From: Peribacillus loiseleuriae
GTDB taxonomy: Bacteria > Bacillota > Bacilli > Bacillales > DSM-1321
Assembly (NCBI RefSeq): GCF_001183985.1
Contig: NZ_LFZW01000001.1
Location: 2,461,708 to 2,525,707, forward strand
Direction: 5' to 3'
DNA: 64,000 nucleotides
Shown one piece after another: positions 8,923 through 17,910 of the stretch. Under the pieces are notes generated by a model that was given only the letters and a program-made list of their open reading frames with translations, did no database searches and had not been told where the DNA came from. Numbering within the stretch: position 1 is the first letter of the stretch; each line of letters starts with the position of its first letter. Position numbers and translations under genes: made by a program.

Positions 8923-9206
8923 TACTTAATACGACACAACGCAAAAGCGATGGAACAGATTGGTTTCATCGCTTTTATGATATTTTTTTCTGTATGTTCA
9001 GGATTATCTATGTTCAGGTTTCTATTTTTATACAACTCTACTTGTTCTCTAAAAGTAGTAGGAGGTTTCATTATTAATTTATCTTTTTCAGGATCCAATT
9101 TAACATTTCTCCTTGAATAAACAAATGACCCACCTTGGTCCGCATTGTTAAGAGGAGTGGTGGGTTCTATTACATAAATCATATTTTTCTGATGAATCAT
9201 TGTCAA
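8919..9206 (-). pseudogene. N-terminal fragment of an Abi-like (Abi_2/AbiD type) protein
   Basis: On the minus strand the segment KPPTTFREQVELYKNRNLNI resembles the start of Abi_2 proteins, abortive phage-infection factors that begin with a 'K..TTfeeQielLk.RGl.I' motif. After PEHTEKNI the similarity stops and the frame runs through the shared terminator into unrelated sequence. The NYYRLSGY part that normally follows is missing. I read it as the 5' remnant of a lost phage-defence gene. The family call rests on a single motif. Confidence 0.4.
8943..8976. terminator. hairpin terminator between convergent small genes
   Basis: AAAAGCGATG (8943-8952) pairs with CATCGCTTTT (8967-8976). The T/A runs on each side allow it to work in both directions. 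Confidence 0.7.
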
Positions 9207-9286
9207 GAGAACAATATAAGGGATTATTAGGATCTAGTATGGTTTTCATTGTTATAAACTCAACTTTCGCACCTCAATAATCTGGA

Positions 9287-9651
9287 TTAATTTATTGGCG
9301 TACCTTTTCGAAGATGGCAGATGCATTCGGTTGGCAATCTGTATTTGGCGGAATCGCTCTGCTTGGATTAATTACGATGGTAGTTATATTTACTATTATT
9401 TCGGGTATAGCTGAGGATAAGCCTGTATCTCTTTTTCAACAGCTGGCTCAGAATTGTTTGTTTTCGGAATTGTCAGCCTGATAGGTTCAAAGTTTGGTGG
9501 CATTAGTCCGGATCGATGGTGTGTGCCTGTTACACTAAATGGTGGTATGACGCCATATACTCATGAGTATTTTGTTGTCCCTTGTAACGAATTCTCCGAG
9601 TTTTGGTCGACCTTACATTATGGTTGTTCACGGCATGGTCATGTGCGCAGT
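9287..9651 (+). pseudogene. MFS transporter fragment, several frameshifts
   Basis: Three frames carry pieces of a major facilitator permease in the right order: DAFGWQSVFGGIALLGLITM, then LFVFGIVSLIGSKFGG followed by the loop SPDRWCVPVTLNGGM, then VLVDLTLWLFTAWSCAQ in a third frame. The pattern matches drug-efflux (DHA1-type) MFS proteins. Both ends are missing. It is a relic. Confidence 0.6.
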
Positions 9652-9704
9652 AAATTTAGAGAAATATAAAATGGGAACTAATAAAATTTTAGGAGGAGTT
9701 AAAG

Positions 9705-10658
9705 ATGACACAAAATCAAACTAGTAAAGTTGTATTGGAGCCAGCAGCACAAAAATTCGTAGAGGACACCGCTAACCCGCCGTATCTGTTTGATCTTGGT
9801 CCGGAGAAGGGCAGGGAAGCTGTAGACGAAGTACAGTCCGGAGAGGTTAATAAGCTGCCGGTTGAGGTAGAAGAGCTTATTATTGAGGGAGAAACAACTG
9901 GACCTGTATCCATTAAAATATTACGTCCTGAAAACGCCCCGGAAAATCTCCCTGTCATTCTATATACGCATGGTGCAGGCTGGGTTTTTGGAAACGCACA
10001 CACACATGATCGTTTAGTTCGGGAACTTGCTGTTGGATCACAATCAACGGTCGTGTTCACTAATTACAGTCTTTCGCCGGAAGCCAAATATCCGATTGCT
10101 ATAGAAGAGGTCTATACGGCCTTAGAATGGATTGCTAAAGAAGGCGATAATCACGGGATGGATTCAAGTAACATTACAGTAGCCGGTGACAGTGTTGGAG
10201 GAAATATGTCGGCAGCTATTACGCTAATGACCAAAGAGCGAAAAGGCCCAGCTATTCGCAAGCAATTACTTTTCTACCCTGTAACGGATGCTTCATTTGA
10301 TACGGAATCATACAAACAATTTGCAACCGGATATTTCCTGCGTCTGGATGGGATGCAGTGGTTCTGGGAACAGTATACTTCCGATCCACAGCAGAGAGCT
10401 GAAATCACTGCATCTCCACTACGGGCAACAACGGAACAATTAAAGGGGCTTCCTGAAGCTTTAGTTATCACGGCAGAAGCCGACGTTTTGCGCGACGAAG
10501 GAGAGGCATACGCCAACAAGCTGCGTGAGGCTGGTGTAAAGGTAACTGCTGTGCGCTTCCAGGGTATCATTCATGACTTTGTAATGCTTAACGAATTCGC
10601 AGACACAGAAGCAGCAAAAGGGGCCATGATACTTGCAAACGCATGGCTGCGTGAATAA
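9705..10658 (+). CDS. alpha/beta hydrolase, HSL-family carboxylesterase
   Basis: The 317-residue enzyme belongs to the hormone-sensitive-lipase branch of alpha/beta hydrolases, cytoplasmic esterases acting on short-chain esters. The oxyanion-hole motif is HGAGW at 89-93 (HGGGW is usual). The nucleophile is Ser163 in GDSVGG, the acid Asp260 in EADVLRDEG, and the base His290 in GIIHDF, with the family spacing. AGGAGG sits seven bases before ATG 9705. Codon use is richer in G+C than the flanking relics, suggesting a recent arrival. No operon partner is present. Confidence 0.88.
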   Translation: MTQNQTSKVVLEPAAQKFVEDTANPPYLFDLGPEKGREAVDEVQSGEVNKLPVEVEELIIEGETTGPVSIKILRPENAPENLPVILYTHGAGWVFGNAHTHDRLVRELAVGSQSTVVFTNYSLSPEAKYPIAIEEVYTALEWIAKEGDNHGMDSSNITVAGDSVGGNMSAAITLMTKERKGPAIRKQLLFYPVTDASFDTESYKQFATGYFLRLDGMQWFWEQYTSDPQQRAEITASPLRATTEQLKGLPEALVITAEADVLRDEGEAYANKLREAGVKVTAVRFQGIIHDFVMLNEFADTEAAKGAMILANAWLRE

Positions 10659-10719
10659 AGGAAACATCCAAAAATCAGGGTGATAAGATTAATTTTTAAA
10701 GGACCGAACTTCTTTTGTC

Positions 10720-10760
10720 ATAATCCCCCTTTCGATTTTCTTAATCAAAAGGGGGATTAT
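10720..10760. terminator. hairpin after the esterase gene
   Basis: ATAATCCCCCTTT (10720-10732) and AAAGGGGGATTAT (10748-10760) form a perfect 13-bp stem with a 15-base loop. No clear T-run follows, so it may terminate weakly or protect the mRNA 3' end. Confidence 0.55.
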
Positions 10761-10946
10761 ACTTTCAAAAACCTTGAAGGATGGAATGAGGGGCCACACG
10801 TGTGGATATTTCCAATTTTTGAAAAAAATTTTTCAGTTCTTTTCATTTACGATAAAATGCTGTTTGACTAACCCCTATAATTGCAAAAATCTCCTTTACA
10901 GTACAATGGCATGATTCATTCCTGTAGCTTAATAAGCTAGATAAAA

Positions 10947-11032
10947 AAACTCCTCTTATTTTATTTCAAGAAGAGTTTACATAATCACCTTTATAGGTAC
11001 TGAAAAAGGATCTTCGGCTGGAAGATCCTTTT
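10947..11032. terminator. two successive hairpin terminators
   Basis: AAACTCCTCTT (10947-10957) pairs with AAGAAGAGTTT (10968-10978) with one mismatch. AAAAGGATCTTC (11004-11015) pairs perfectly with GAAGATCCTTTT (11021-11032). The second is strong in both directions and should end transcription from the convergent SRPBCC gene. Confidence 0.7.
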
Positions 11033-11167
11033 AGCTGCTTATTGAATTAAAGCGCCCGATTGCAGAAGATTAAGATAAATATTTCATTGATTTTTACGCT
11101 CCCTTATATAAGTAATTACTCAATGTTCCTATACCTTACTAACGCTGAAAACAGCGTTACGGTTAAT

Positions 11168-11683
11168 CTACTTCAGCGACTCCACAAGCTCGTTCAAACG
11201 GTCCCAAGTTTCGGTGATGCCTTGCAGCATGCCCATATCCATGACGGTCTTAAGGGCCTCTGCGGACACATATTCAGCACGGTTTATCAGCTTCGTTTTT
11301 CCACCTAAATCGATGAATTCCATTGTAATCTCTGTCGACGGCATGGAGTCATTCAAATTGCCTTCAGCATCTGAAAAGTAATCGGTGTAAACAATCTTCT
11401 CCGGCTCGATAATCTCCTTATAAACCCCTTTACCCCAGGATTCCATACCAAAAAATTGACCTAGGTTCTGATCGACGCACTTCATACAGTAGTGCCGAGC
11501 GCCTCCCGGACGGAAATCGACGGTGCAGACCGGAATCTCCCAGCCCTTCGGCCCCGACCAGCGTTTCAGATGCTCCGGCTCTTTAAACATCTTGAATACG
11601 AGATCACGTGGCGCATCGAAAACGCGCTCCAGTACCAGTACCCGATCGTTCTCTACTCTCGATACCATTGTGTTGTTTGACAT
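11168..11683 (-). CDS. SRPBCC (AHSA1-like) family protein
   Basis: A 171-residue START/Bet v1-fold protein of the Aha1-like branch. The N-terminal strand VLVLERVFDAPRDLVFKMF and KRWSGPKGWEIPVCTVDFRP are typical, as is the C-terminal helix with ETWDRLNEL. Such proteins bind hydrophobic ligands; bacterial versions are often encoded with an ArsR regulator and their ligand is unknown. AAGGAGG precedes the ATG. The gene lies 29 bp after the ArsR gene in the same direction, a common two-gene unit. G+C content is higher than in surrounding DNA. Confidence 0.85.
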   Translation of the reverse strand: MSNNTMVSRVENDRVLVLERVFDAPRDLVFKMFKEPEHLKRWSGPKGWEIPVCTVDFRPGGARHYCMKCVDQNLGQFFGMESWGKGVYKEIIEPEKIVYTDYFSDAEGNLNDSMPSTEITMEFIDLGGKTKLINRAEYVSAEALKTVMDMGMLQGITETWDRLNELVESLK

Positions 11684-11712
11684 TGTAATTCCTCCTTGAT
11701 CATGAAATGATT

Positions 11713-12057
11713 TTATGACTTTTCCTTGTTCTGTAATTCCTTCAAATAATCATCCAGATTGTCGAATCTTTCTTGCATCACACTCCGGAAGGACTGTATC
11801 CAAGAATCCAGCGCTTGGAAGGGATCGGGCCGGAGCTTGTAGATGCGGCGGTTAGCTTCGGCCTGCACTTCCACAATCCCGTTGTCGCTAAGCACTTTTA
11901 GATGCTTCGAAGTTTGGGGCTGCCTCAATCCCAGCTGGTCGGCGATTTCCCCCACGGTCAGGGGACCTTCACGCAAGAGTTCGACGATATTCATACGATT
12001 TGGTTCAGACAAAGCACTCAGCGTCGTCATGTTCACGTCCGGAATCTTCCCTGACAT
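11713..12057 (-). CDS. ArsR-family transcriptional repressor
   Basis: The 114-residue protein has a winged helix: LSEPNRMNIVELLREGPLTV, then GEIADQLGLRQPQTSKHLKVLSD as the DNA-reading helix pair, then the wing IVEVQAEANRRIYKLRP. No cysteine pairs are present, so it is not a classical metal sensor. An in-frame GTG lies three codons upstream within the GAGGTG ribosome site; ATG at 12057 fits the spacing better. The gene precedes the SRPBCC gene and faces a palindromic operator, so it probably represses its own operon. Confidence 0.87.
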   Translation of the reverse strand: MSGKIPDVNMTTLSALSEPNRMNIVELLREGPLTVGEIADQLGLRQPQTSKHLKVLSDNGIVEVQAEANRRIYKLRPDPFQALDSWIQSFRSVMQERFDNLDDYLKELQNKEKS

Positions 12058-12108
12058 GTTTCTCACCTCAGTATTATCGTCCTGTTGATTTGATTATAAC
12101 CAATGAGG

Positions 12109-12130
12109 AATATTCCCGTCAAGGAATATT
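12109..12130. promoter_or_regulatory. ArsR-type operator palindrome
   Basis: AATATTCC (12109-12116), six spacer bases, GGAATATT (12123-12130). It lies about 50 bp upstream of the arsR-like start, where the promoter should be, and fits the size of a dimeric ArsR site. Confidence 0.6.
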
Positions 12131-12460
12131 ATAATTAAAGTGGTATCGGTTATAGTGCCGAATTCACAGAACCCAATCATTCATAGGTTGAGTGTAGTCG
12201 CATGTTCCATTCATATCGTCTCGATTGGCAACTCCACACCTAATCCCCCTTATTGATTTGTTTTTATTGCTAAATCATATTAATTCTTTACACAAGAGAA
12301 TGTGGAATATACCCTGCCATTTAAGTGTAATCTTTCACAATCCTCATGATATTTTTAACATAAATATCCAATATCATTAAAAACGTTCCTCAACAATCGC
12401 TTTAAAAGGGTATCGCCTTGTATTATTAAAGCTAACAGCGGTTTAGCGTTATGTTTACGA

Positions 12461-12528
12461 ACAATAAAGTTGTTTAATTACAAATAAAATCGTTACATTT
12501 ACCATTTACAATAAAGATGTTTAAAAAC
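12461..12528 (+). repeat. dispersed repeat family B, copy 1
   Basis: The stretch beginning ACAATAAAGTTGTTTAATTA and continuing through AATAAAATCGTTACATTTA to a second ACAATAAAGATGTTTAA-like unit recurs almost unchanged at 53321-53380. Its first 19 bases recur inverted at 13328-13346. Copies 1 and 2 therefore face each other across the lipoprotein gene between them. The 330 bp before this copy (12131-12460) show no gene or signal I can name. Confidence 0.65.
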
Positions 12529-12561
12529 GCAAGTCATGTTAATTCATTAAAAGTGCCAGTT

Positions 12562-12589
12562 AATCGAAAAAAAGAAAAAATGGTATAAT
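12562..12589 (+). promoter_or_regulatory. promoter of the lipoprotein gene
   Basis: TGGTATAAT (12581-12589) is an extended -10 box for sigma-A. The -35 region is poor, which is tolerated with a TGN extension. About 100 bases of leader precede the ATG at 12696. Confidence 0.5.
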
Positions 12590-12695
12590 TTAGAGGGGGA
12601 TAGGCAGGGAAAGATGAATTAATGGTTTTCCTCGTAGTGACAATCTTTAGTTTAACAACACTTCCTGCGAAGATTTATAAAAAGGGGAAAATAAA

Positions 12696-13269
12696 ATGAA
12701 AAAATCATTATCTATATTATTGATTATGTTGCATTTTGGTGTCTTGATTGCTTGCACAAAGGAGAATAAAAAATGATGAAGATAAAGAAGAAATAACTCA
12801 AGGTATAATAAATGAAAATGAAAACACAAATCAAAAGGTTGTTGATACTAATGATAAAAACACTCTTCTAGAATTCGAAACAATGGCTTTGCCTACAATC
12901 AAAATAATGACTTCTGAAGGTACAAATAATTTTGTGTTTGACCATTCTTATGCAGAAGTATGTTGGATGGATTGTGATGAATGGAATACATATAATTACC
13001 CAGAAATTCATTCTGGAGATGTTGAAATAGGAGACAAACTTCAAATTGATTGGAAAATGATAGAACCATACCCTACTGAAATAAATCTAATACACATTGA
13101 TAGTGAAACGCATAAAGAAATTACTAAAGAAAAAAAGGATACTAACATTTCACCATTTACTATTACAATCGATGAAAAGATGATTGAAAATCAGTATGCT
13201 TTAGAATTCCTTTGGCAAAACGGTGAAGTAATCGAAGGAAGAAGCATGCTAGATTTCAAACTTAAGTAG
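12696..13269 (+). pseudogene. lipoprotein gene with an A-tract frameshift
   Basis: ATG 12696 follows AAAGGGGA and starts a lipoprotein signal (MKKSLSILLIMLHFGVLIAC) with its lipobox cysteine. After CTKENKK the frame stops at a TGA. The +1 frame continues from the same place for about 165 residues: NDEDKEEITQ..., then VCWMDCDEWNTYNYPEIHSG and FTITIDEKMIENQYALEFLW. The shift lies in the A6 run at 12768-12773; five A's would restore ENKNDEDKEE. This may be slippage-prone phase variation, a recent mutation or a read error. The mature domain looks like a secreted beta-rich protein of unknown role. Family B repeats flank the gene in opposite orientation. Confidence 0.65.
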
Positions 13270-13327
13270 TAATAATAGTGTTTTTTCCTTTTGTTCTAAA
13301 CGGATGCTTATGTGCAATAACACTTAG

Positions 13328-13346
13328 AATTAAACAACTTTATTGT
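13328..13346 (-). repeat. dispersed repeat family B, inverted partial copy 2
   Basis: AATTAAACAACTTTATTGT is the exact reverse complement of the first 19 bases of copy 1. Together they resemble terminal inverted repeats of a unit of about 0.9 kb that carries the lipoprotein gene. Confidence 0.6.
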
Positions 13347-13497
13347 CACGTTACACATTAATAATACATAGTGGACTCATGATGTACAGAATGGTTAGAC
13401 TGTACATTTAAATATCTTTGATTGATCAAAATGATGAGGCATAATTAACCTTTTTCTTCATTAAAAGTTTAATTTCCATACAAATAGGAGGGCTTTT

Positions 13498-13971
13498 GTG
13501 CTTACTTTTATACATAAGAATTTTACTAAACTATTAGTTATAATTGCTTCCTTCTCCATTCTTGCTTCTTGCAGCTCATCTCAAGAGTTTAATTATAAGC
13601 TACCTGTTGCTACTTATGAAAATCATTATGATTCCAAACATTTTGGAGTTAGCTTAAACTTTTATGATGAAGAATCTCATAAAAGTATAGAGGAGAAGTA
13701 CGCAACTATTACGATTCACAACTTTAGCGATTCCACCTTAGATCTACCTAGAGATTCTGTTATGCCCTTAACAATTCAAGGTACTAATTTTGACAGTCAC
13801 GGTGAAGCACAGTTAGACATCTTAACAACACTTAAAGATGATAATATTTCTTCTTTAGTGAAAAAGCTTCGTAAAAAACCAGAAGAATTAACACTTTTAC
13901 TGGGAACTGATGATAATATTTATGAGAAATTTGAACTGATTCACAGAAACCCAACTATACCAAGTCACTAA
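13498..13971 (+). CDS. hypothetical lipoprotein
   Basis: The 157-residue product begins with a lipoprotein signal peptide: positive residues, LLVIIASFSI core, then the lipobox LASC with the cysteine near position 25. It is therefore expected on the outer face of the membrane. The mature part is polar and beta-rich (YATITIHNFSDSTLDLPRDS) and unlike any family I know. The start is GTG 13498, six bases after AGGAGGG; an ATG alternative is not available. It stands alone between repeats. Confidence 0.6.
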   Translation: MLTFIHKNFTKLLVIIASFSILASCSSSQEFNYKLPVATYENHYDSKHFGVSLNFYDEESHKSIEEKYATITIHNFSDSTLDLPRDSVMPLTIQGTNFDSHGEAQLDILTTLKDDNISSLVKKLRKKPEELTLLLGTDDNIYEKFELIHRNPTIPSH

Positions 13972-14217
13972 AAACTTATTGCAATAGGTAACTACATATC
14001 ATCGCTATACTGTGAATCTCCTTATTGTGCTAAAGGGGTGCTTTAGTGAAAGAAGAATTAATTGATTTTAAGTTTGTGATCATGTTTTAGTTATTCCTTT
14101 ATAGGGCGCGATTGCAAAAGAAGAGCAGTCGCTTTTCACTAACGAAGCAGGATTATTCAATAAGTAGTGAAACTTTATAAGATGTGATTTCCTAACAATA
14201 AAAATAGGGGGTATGAA

Positions 14218-14357
14218 ATGAAAGGGTTTTTGAAATTATTTATGGGATTATTTTTGGCTTTTACATTAACAGGATGCATAGGGGAAGAATATGATTTTAC
14301 TCCACCTACTGTTACAATTTCTACTACAATAGACAGTATCAATGAGCAATCTTTGTT
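14218..14357 (+). pseudogene. lipoprotein gene truncated at a TnpB junction
   Basis: ATG 14218 follows AGGGGG and encodes a clear lipoprotein signal (MGLFLAFTLTGC) and about 22 mature residues including YDFTPPTVTIST. Near 14357 the sequence becomes the interior of a tnpB gene, so the rest of the lipoprotein is lost. The chimaeric frame runs on a further 40 codons as nonsense. The head resembles Bacillus lipoproteins that begin GCxGE.YDFTPP. Confidence 0.6.
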
Positions 14358-15421
14358 CAGTCGGTCAATTCTTTTCGTTAGAAGAAAAGACAAACAAGAC
14401 TGGTTTTCGTTACTTTCCCGAAAACAAAGGCATGGAATGGTTAGGGCTGATCCTGCCTGTCATGATGAAAGATCGAGATGAATACGCCCATCTTGCGCTT
14501 CAAGATAAAATCAAATATTGCCGACTTTTAAAAAAGAAAATTCGTGATAAAAATCGTTACTTCGTTCAATTGGTACTAGAAGGTTTTCCACCAAAGAAAC
14601 GCAATCAGAACGATTCCAAAGATGAAAACGCTCGTGTTGGATTAGATATTGGCACATCAACAATCGCCATTGCTTCTGAAAATGAAGTGAAGCTACTTGA
14701 GCTATCGGAAGGTTTGTCCGTAGACGAACGCAAAAGACGGATCTTACAGCGTAAATTAGATCGTAGGCGTAGAGCAAATAACCCTAACAAATATAAGGAA
14801 GATGGCACAATCAATAAATCAAATCGAGAGAAATGGATTCAAAGTGAAAATTACAAGAAAACTCGAAAAGAATTAGCGGAACTGAGCCGAAAGGTAGCGG
14901 ATAAGAGAAGACTTGCGCACAACATTCTAGCCAACCATATTCTCTCGTTAGGTTTAGATGTCCGAGTTGAAACCATGAATTTCAAAGGGCTTCAAGGAAA
15001 GGCAAAGAAAACAGAGGTTAATGAAAAGACTGGACGATACAAACGAAAAAAACGTTTTAGAAAGTCAATAGCGAATCGTGCGCCTTCGATGTTTCTTACC
15101 ATTATCGACAATAAACTTAAATATTTCGGCTTATCCCTAAAGCGAATTGACACCGCTAAAGTAAAAGCCAGTCAATTTGAACACTTCACGCAAACGTACG
15201 TAAAGAAAAAACTCTCAAAACGTTGGAACCACTTCGAACAAGGGGATATTCAACGTGATTTGTATAGTGCCTTCCTAATCATGAATACAAAAGATAATCT
15301 ACGTGAAATAGATGTTGGACGAGCAAATCAAACGTGGAACAACTTCTTTGATCAACACGAACAAGAAATGGAACGAATGAAACATTTGAACAAAAAACAA
15401 TTAAGTAGTATTGGCTTGTAA
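14342..15421 (+). mobile_element. tnpB: TnpB-like RNA-guided nuclease of IS200/IS605 type, 5'-truncated
   Basis: This 359-codon frame lacks the usual first ~100-150 residues of TnpB; TnpB sequence begins around 14358 at FFSLEEKTNK. The RuvC parts are present: Asp102 in VGLDIGTST, Glu210 in VRVETMNFKG and the last Asp in QGDIQRDLYSAFLI. Between the second and third motif there is no CxxC pair, so this branch lacks the TnpB zinc finger and has HFTQTYVKKKLSKRW instead. The ATG at 14342 lies in the truncated lipoprotein gene and is unlikely to be native. No TnpA is nearby. The catalytic residues survive but the wedge and recognition region is missing, so activity is doubtful. Confidence 0.8.
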
Positions 15422-15615
15422 AATTTCGATACAAAAGAGTCTTGAATCGGGCCTACAGGACGCTAATAGCAACACAGGTTGCTTTGTCCATGAAAGTCTA
15501 AGGAAAATAGCTTAGTGGCTGATGTTAGCCGAAAACTCGTTTTCGGTCATTCAGACGAAGGCTGAATGAAAGTACCTTAGAACCTCGTGACTTTAGTCAT
15601 GAGAGGTTCAGTGTC
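15422..15615 (+). ncRNA. presumed omega-RNA and right end of the TnpB element
   Basis: Directly after tnpB lies a structured non-coding stretch ending in a hairpin: GAACCTC, an inner TGACTttAGTCA stem, GAGAGGTTC, then AGTGTC near 15615. In TnpB elements the guide RNA scaffold is made from this right end and the guide is the DNA just beyond it. If the end is AGTGTC, the guide would start ATTTAACAATAAG. Boundaries are inferred. Confidence 0.55.
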
Positions 15616-15635
15616 ATTTAACAATAAGAAAGTAT

Positions 15636-15665
15636 AAAAGGTCTTCTATTGAAAGATCTTTTATT
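15636..15665 (+). terminator. terminator downstream of the TnpB element
   Basis: AAAAGGTCTT pairs with AAGATCTTTT (one G-U) around a short loop and is followed by TTATTATT. Confidence 0.6.
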
Positions 15666-16062
15666 ATTGCCTATAAGGTCAATTATCGTGGCTAAATCAC
15701 AGTCAATGTAAGAAAATATACAAAATCATACGTTCATAAAAAAATCGTATCCAATTAACGGGTGTACCCCTTAAATTAGCTTTATGTTAACTAGATTTAT
15801 ATACAGTATGCATAAAACGTTCAGAATATATGTAAAGCGAACTTGATGCAAAATCCGCTTTACATTATATCCCATTTTGAACATTTGCACTTGATGGGAG
15901 AAAGTTAAAATATATCAATAAATTAAGAGAAACGACGAAATCACGAGAAAAAGATATATAGTGCTCGCTTACATTGTCGTTGTTTTCGTTTTCATCAGCT
16001 TTGTAAAAAGGTATCCAATATTAGATAATAAAGACACAACATATTGGAAGGGGATATCTTAA
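15666..16062. other. 397-bp region without recognised genes
   Basis: A+T-rich sequence. Two copies of the word CGCTTTACAT/ATGTAAAGCG (around 15832 and 15861) form a loose inverted repeat. GGAAGGGG at 16046 belongs to the next small gene. Confidence 0.3.
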
Positions 16063-16164
16063 ATGAAAAAAATTATAAAGTTATTAGTTGAAGCAGCAGA
16101 ATTACACGGAAAAGCTCAACCAGAATACGCTTATTTTATAAAGAATATAAAAGGACAAAAATAA
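16063..16164 (+). CDS. small protein, 33 aa
   Basis: ATG 16063 follows GGAAGGGG by nine bases, and a strong terminator starts 50 bp after the stop, so the short frame has the layout of an expressed gene. The peptide is a basic, amphipathic helix candidate (KKIIKLLVEAAELHGKAQPE) followed by an aromatic stretch YAYFIKNIKG. It might be a membrane-associated peptide or small toxin-like protein. No family is recognised. Confidence 0.45.
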   Translation: MKKIIKLLVEAAELHGKAQPEYAYFIKNIKGQK

Positions 16165-16213
16165 GGATGGGTATAATGAATTTATCTTGTCAATTTAATC
16201 AAAGTGATCCAGC

Positions 16214-16252
16214 AACCGATTCTCAAGTATGAAAAGAGAATCGGTTCTTTTT
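16214..16252 (+). terminator. strong terminator after the 33-aa gene
   Basis: AACCGATTCTC (16214-16224) pairs perfectly with GAGAATCGGTT (16236-16246), followed by CTTTTTATTT. Confidence 0.8.
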
Positions 16253-16740
16253 ATTTCTTTTAAAGGCAACAATTAAGATCAATGAGATTAAATATTGGGT
16301 ATTATTACCTCATAAAATAATTTTAGTGATTTTAACCCCTTAATATATAAGGTTTGAACGATATCCCATTAGTCTTTATCAAACCCTATCAACCTTTATA
16401 GGCACCATAATACTTCCAGTTAATATGTTTCCATGCTAACCTCTTATAATCGTTACTACAATACAAACAAAAATAGGGTTATGTCTACTAGGTTACTAGT
16501 TAACATAATTATTATTATGTTAACTATAATTGTATAGAATATTCATTTAATACATAGGGATCTTGTTCAATTAACGAAACAATTTAGTTTAGGAATGGTT
16601 AAATTAAAATACTTTGGGAAATTTATAAATTTTAATCGACAGTAATAGGAGACGAAAAATGAAGGGTTTTATATTTTATTTAATGGCATTTTTAGGCGTT
16701 TAATAATGTTCATCATAGATAAAGATAAACGTTATTCCAT
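16253..16740. other. 488-bp region with a 30-bp palindrome
   Basis: TAGTTAACATAAT (16497-16509) and ATTATGTTAACTA (16514-16526) form a perfect 13-bp inverted repeat with a 4-base centre, compatible with an operator or hairpin. Near 16659 a 14-codon frame (MKGFIFYLMAFLGV) follows AGGAGACG, probably a remnant of a membrane or lipoprotein gene start. Nothing else is seen. Confidence 0.35.
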
Positions 16741-16924
16741 AAAAGGGCGCTATTGTGAGAGATCATAGGTAGAAAATGATCAAACTTTTTAGAAAAGCCA
16801 AACTTAAATCTGTTAAAAAAGAATCCATTTTGATCAATCTTTTTTTCAAATTGGATTTTTTTAATTTATCGTAAAATATGGGTTTTCGAGGTATTTTTAA
16901 TCAAACTTTATTCCAAAGCTACAA
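16741..16924 (+). repeat. dispersed repeat family A, copy 1
   Basis: The unit opens with a GGGCGC hairpin remnant, then AGGTAGAAAATGATCAAACT, a variable centre, and closes with TTTTTAATCAAACTTTATTC. Copies at 30680 and 40903 share both conserved blocks but differ in the centre. The outer blocks both contain GATCAAACTTTA/TT, a direct repeat inside the unit. Confidence 0.65.
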
Positions 16925-17090
16925 CTGAACATTTTCATGCTCGTTATACCCAATAGGGATTCATTATATTAGTGTCAAAGTGTATATTAAATGTTTTGAT
17001 GAATTAAAAGAAAAAGAGAAGGTTGATAATTCACCTCTTTTTCACAGATTAGAAAAGCTCAAAGGAATGTGTTTATTATTTTTACAATGA
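16925..17090 (+). pseudogene. coding relic, unknown family
   Basis: A frame without start codon reads YPIGIHYISVKVYIK and then DELKEKEKVDNSPLFHRLEK up to a TGA at 17088-17090. The residue composition looks protein-like. No family is recognised, and the upstream part has been replaced by repeat A. Confidence 0.25.
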
Positions 17091-17910
17091 AAGCATAAAG
17101 CGTCATTGTCATACTAGGATGAATCTAAGTGAAGGATTGATTGTGCACATTTGGACGTTCAGTAGAATCTGTTAGACCATAATTACTCTATACAAGACAC
17201 ATGATAAATAATGAGGGAAATGTTTAGAGAAGTGATGAAAGTAATTAAAGTTCTTACAAAGGGAAAAAAGCAGATGGAGCGGAACCAACCGTTCTTTTCT
17301 TCTTTTCCCATTGATACCTATCGTTTGATTCATTAGATCAACTATATCTCACATAAGTGACACGATTTCTAAACATTTCATTCCCGTTATAACAAGTCAT
17401 TTAACCATCACTTCATACCATTTGGCTAATCGTGATATATTAAGCAAAAACATAAAGAAATGTTTGCTATCTTCTGAACAAAAAAACCTCATGCCAGCAT
17501 TGAGAAAGCTTGAATAGGAAAAAGAAAATGAATGGTTCTTTTGTTGTTTGAATAAAATAATGATTTATTGTTGCGAACCAATAGTGAGGATCAGTTGATA
17601 AAAGATCATCTTAAGGATATAATAATCTAAATATTATTTCTATTCTTGAAACCATAGAAGTTACAGACCATTAAGATTAAGTGAATTTTTCCGATTAGTA
17701 TAGATAATTCAAGCAAGGTATTATACTTAATTTACTTTGACTGGATAATACCTGAGATAAGAAGTGTAATGAGGTCTGTAAGCCATGTCTGTTCTTGCTC
17801 TTTATCACCCTTGGTATTTATATATAGTTGGGGATTCTGTTTTCATTTAATGTTTATTGAAAATGTAGTTTCATTCAATGCGATGAAGAAATAGAATTAA
17901 ACAAATAAAT
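17091..17910. other. 820-bp region without recognised genes
   Basis: No convincing frame on either strand. GGTATTAT (17717-17724) and ATAATACC (17745-17752) form a small inverted repeat upstream of the riboswitch and may be an operator or hairpin. The promoter of the riboswitch transcript should lie in 17800-17900 but no clear -35/-10 pair stands out. Confidence 0.3.

Noticed and set aside
11843..12088. Plus-strand frame opposite the ArsR gene
   Set aside because: It is the complement of a convincing winged-helix protein and has no start signals.
14342..14480. Lipoprotein-TnpB fusion protein as functional
   Set aside because: The lipoprotein frame and the TnpB frame differ at the junction, so no true fusion is made.
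15422..15615. Possible CRISPR-like or tRNA-like structure after tnpB
   Set aside because: There is no array and no cloverleaf; position and hairpins fit a TnpB right end and omega-RNA.
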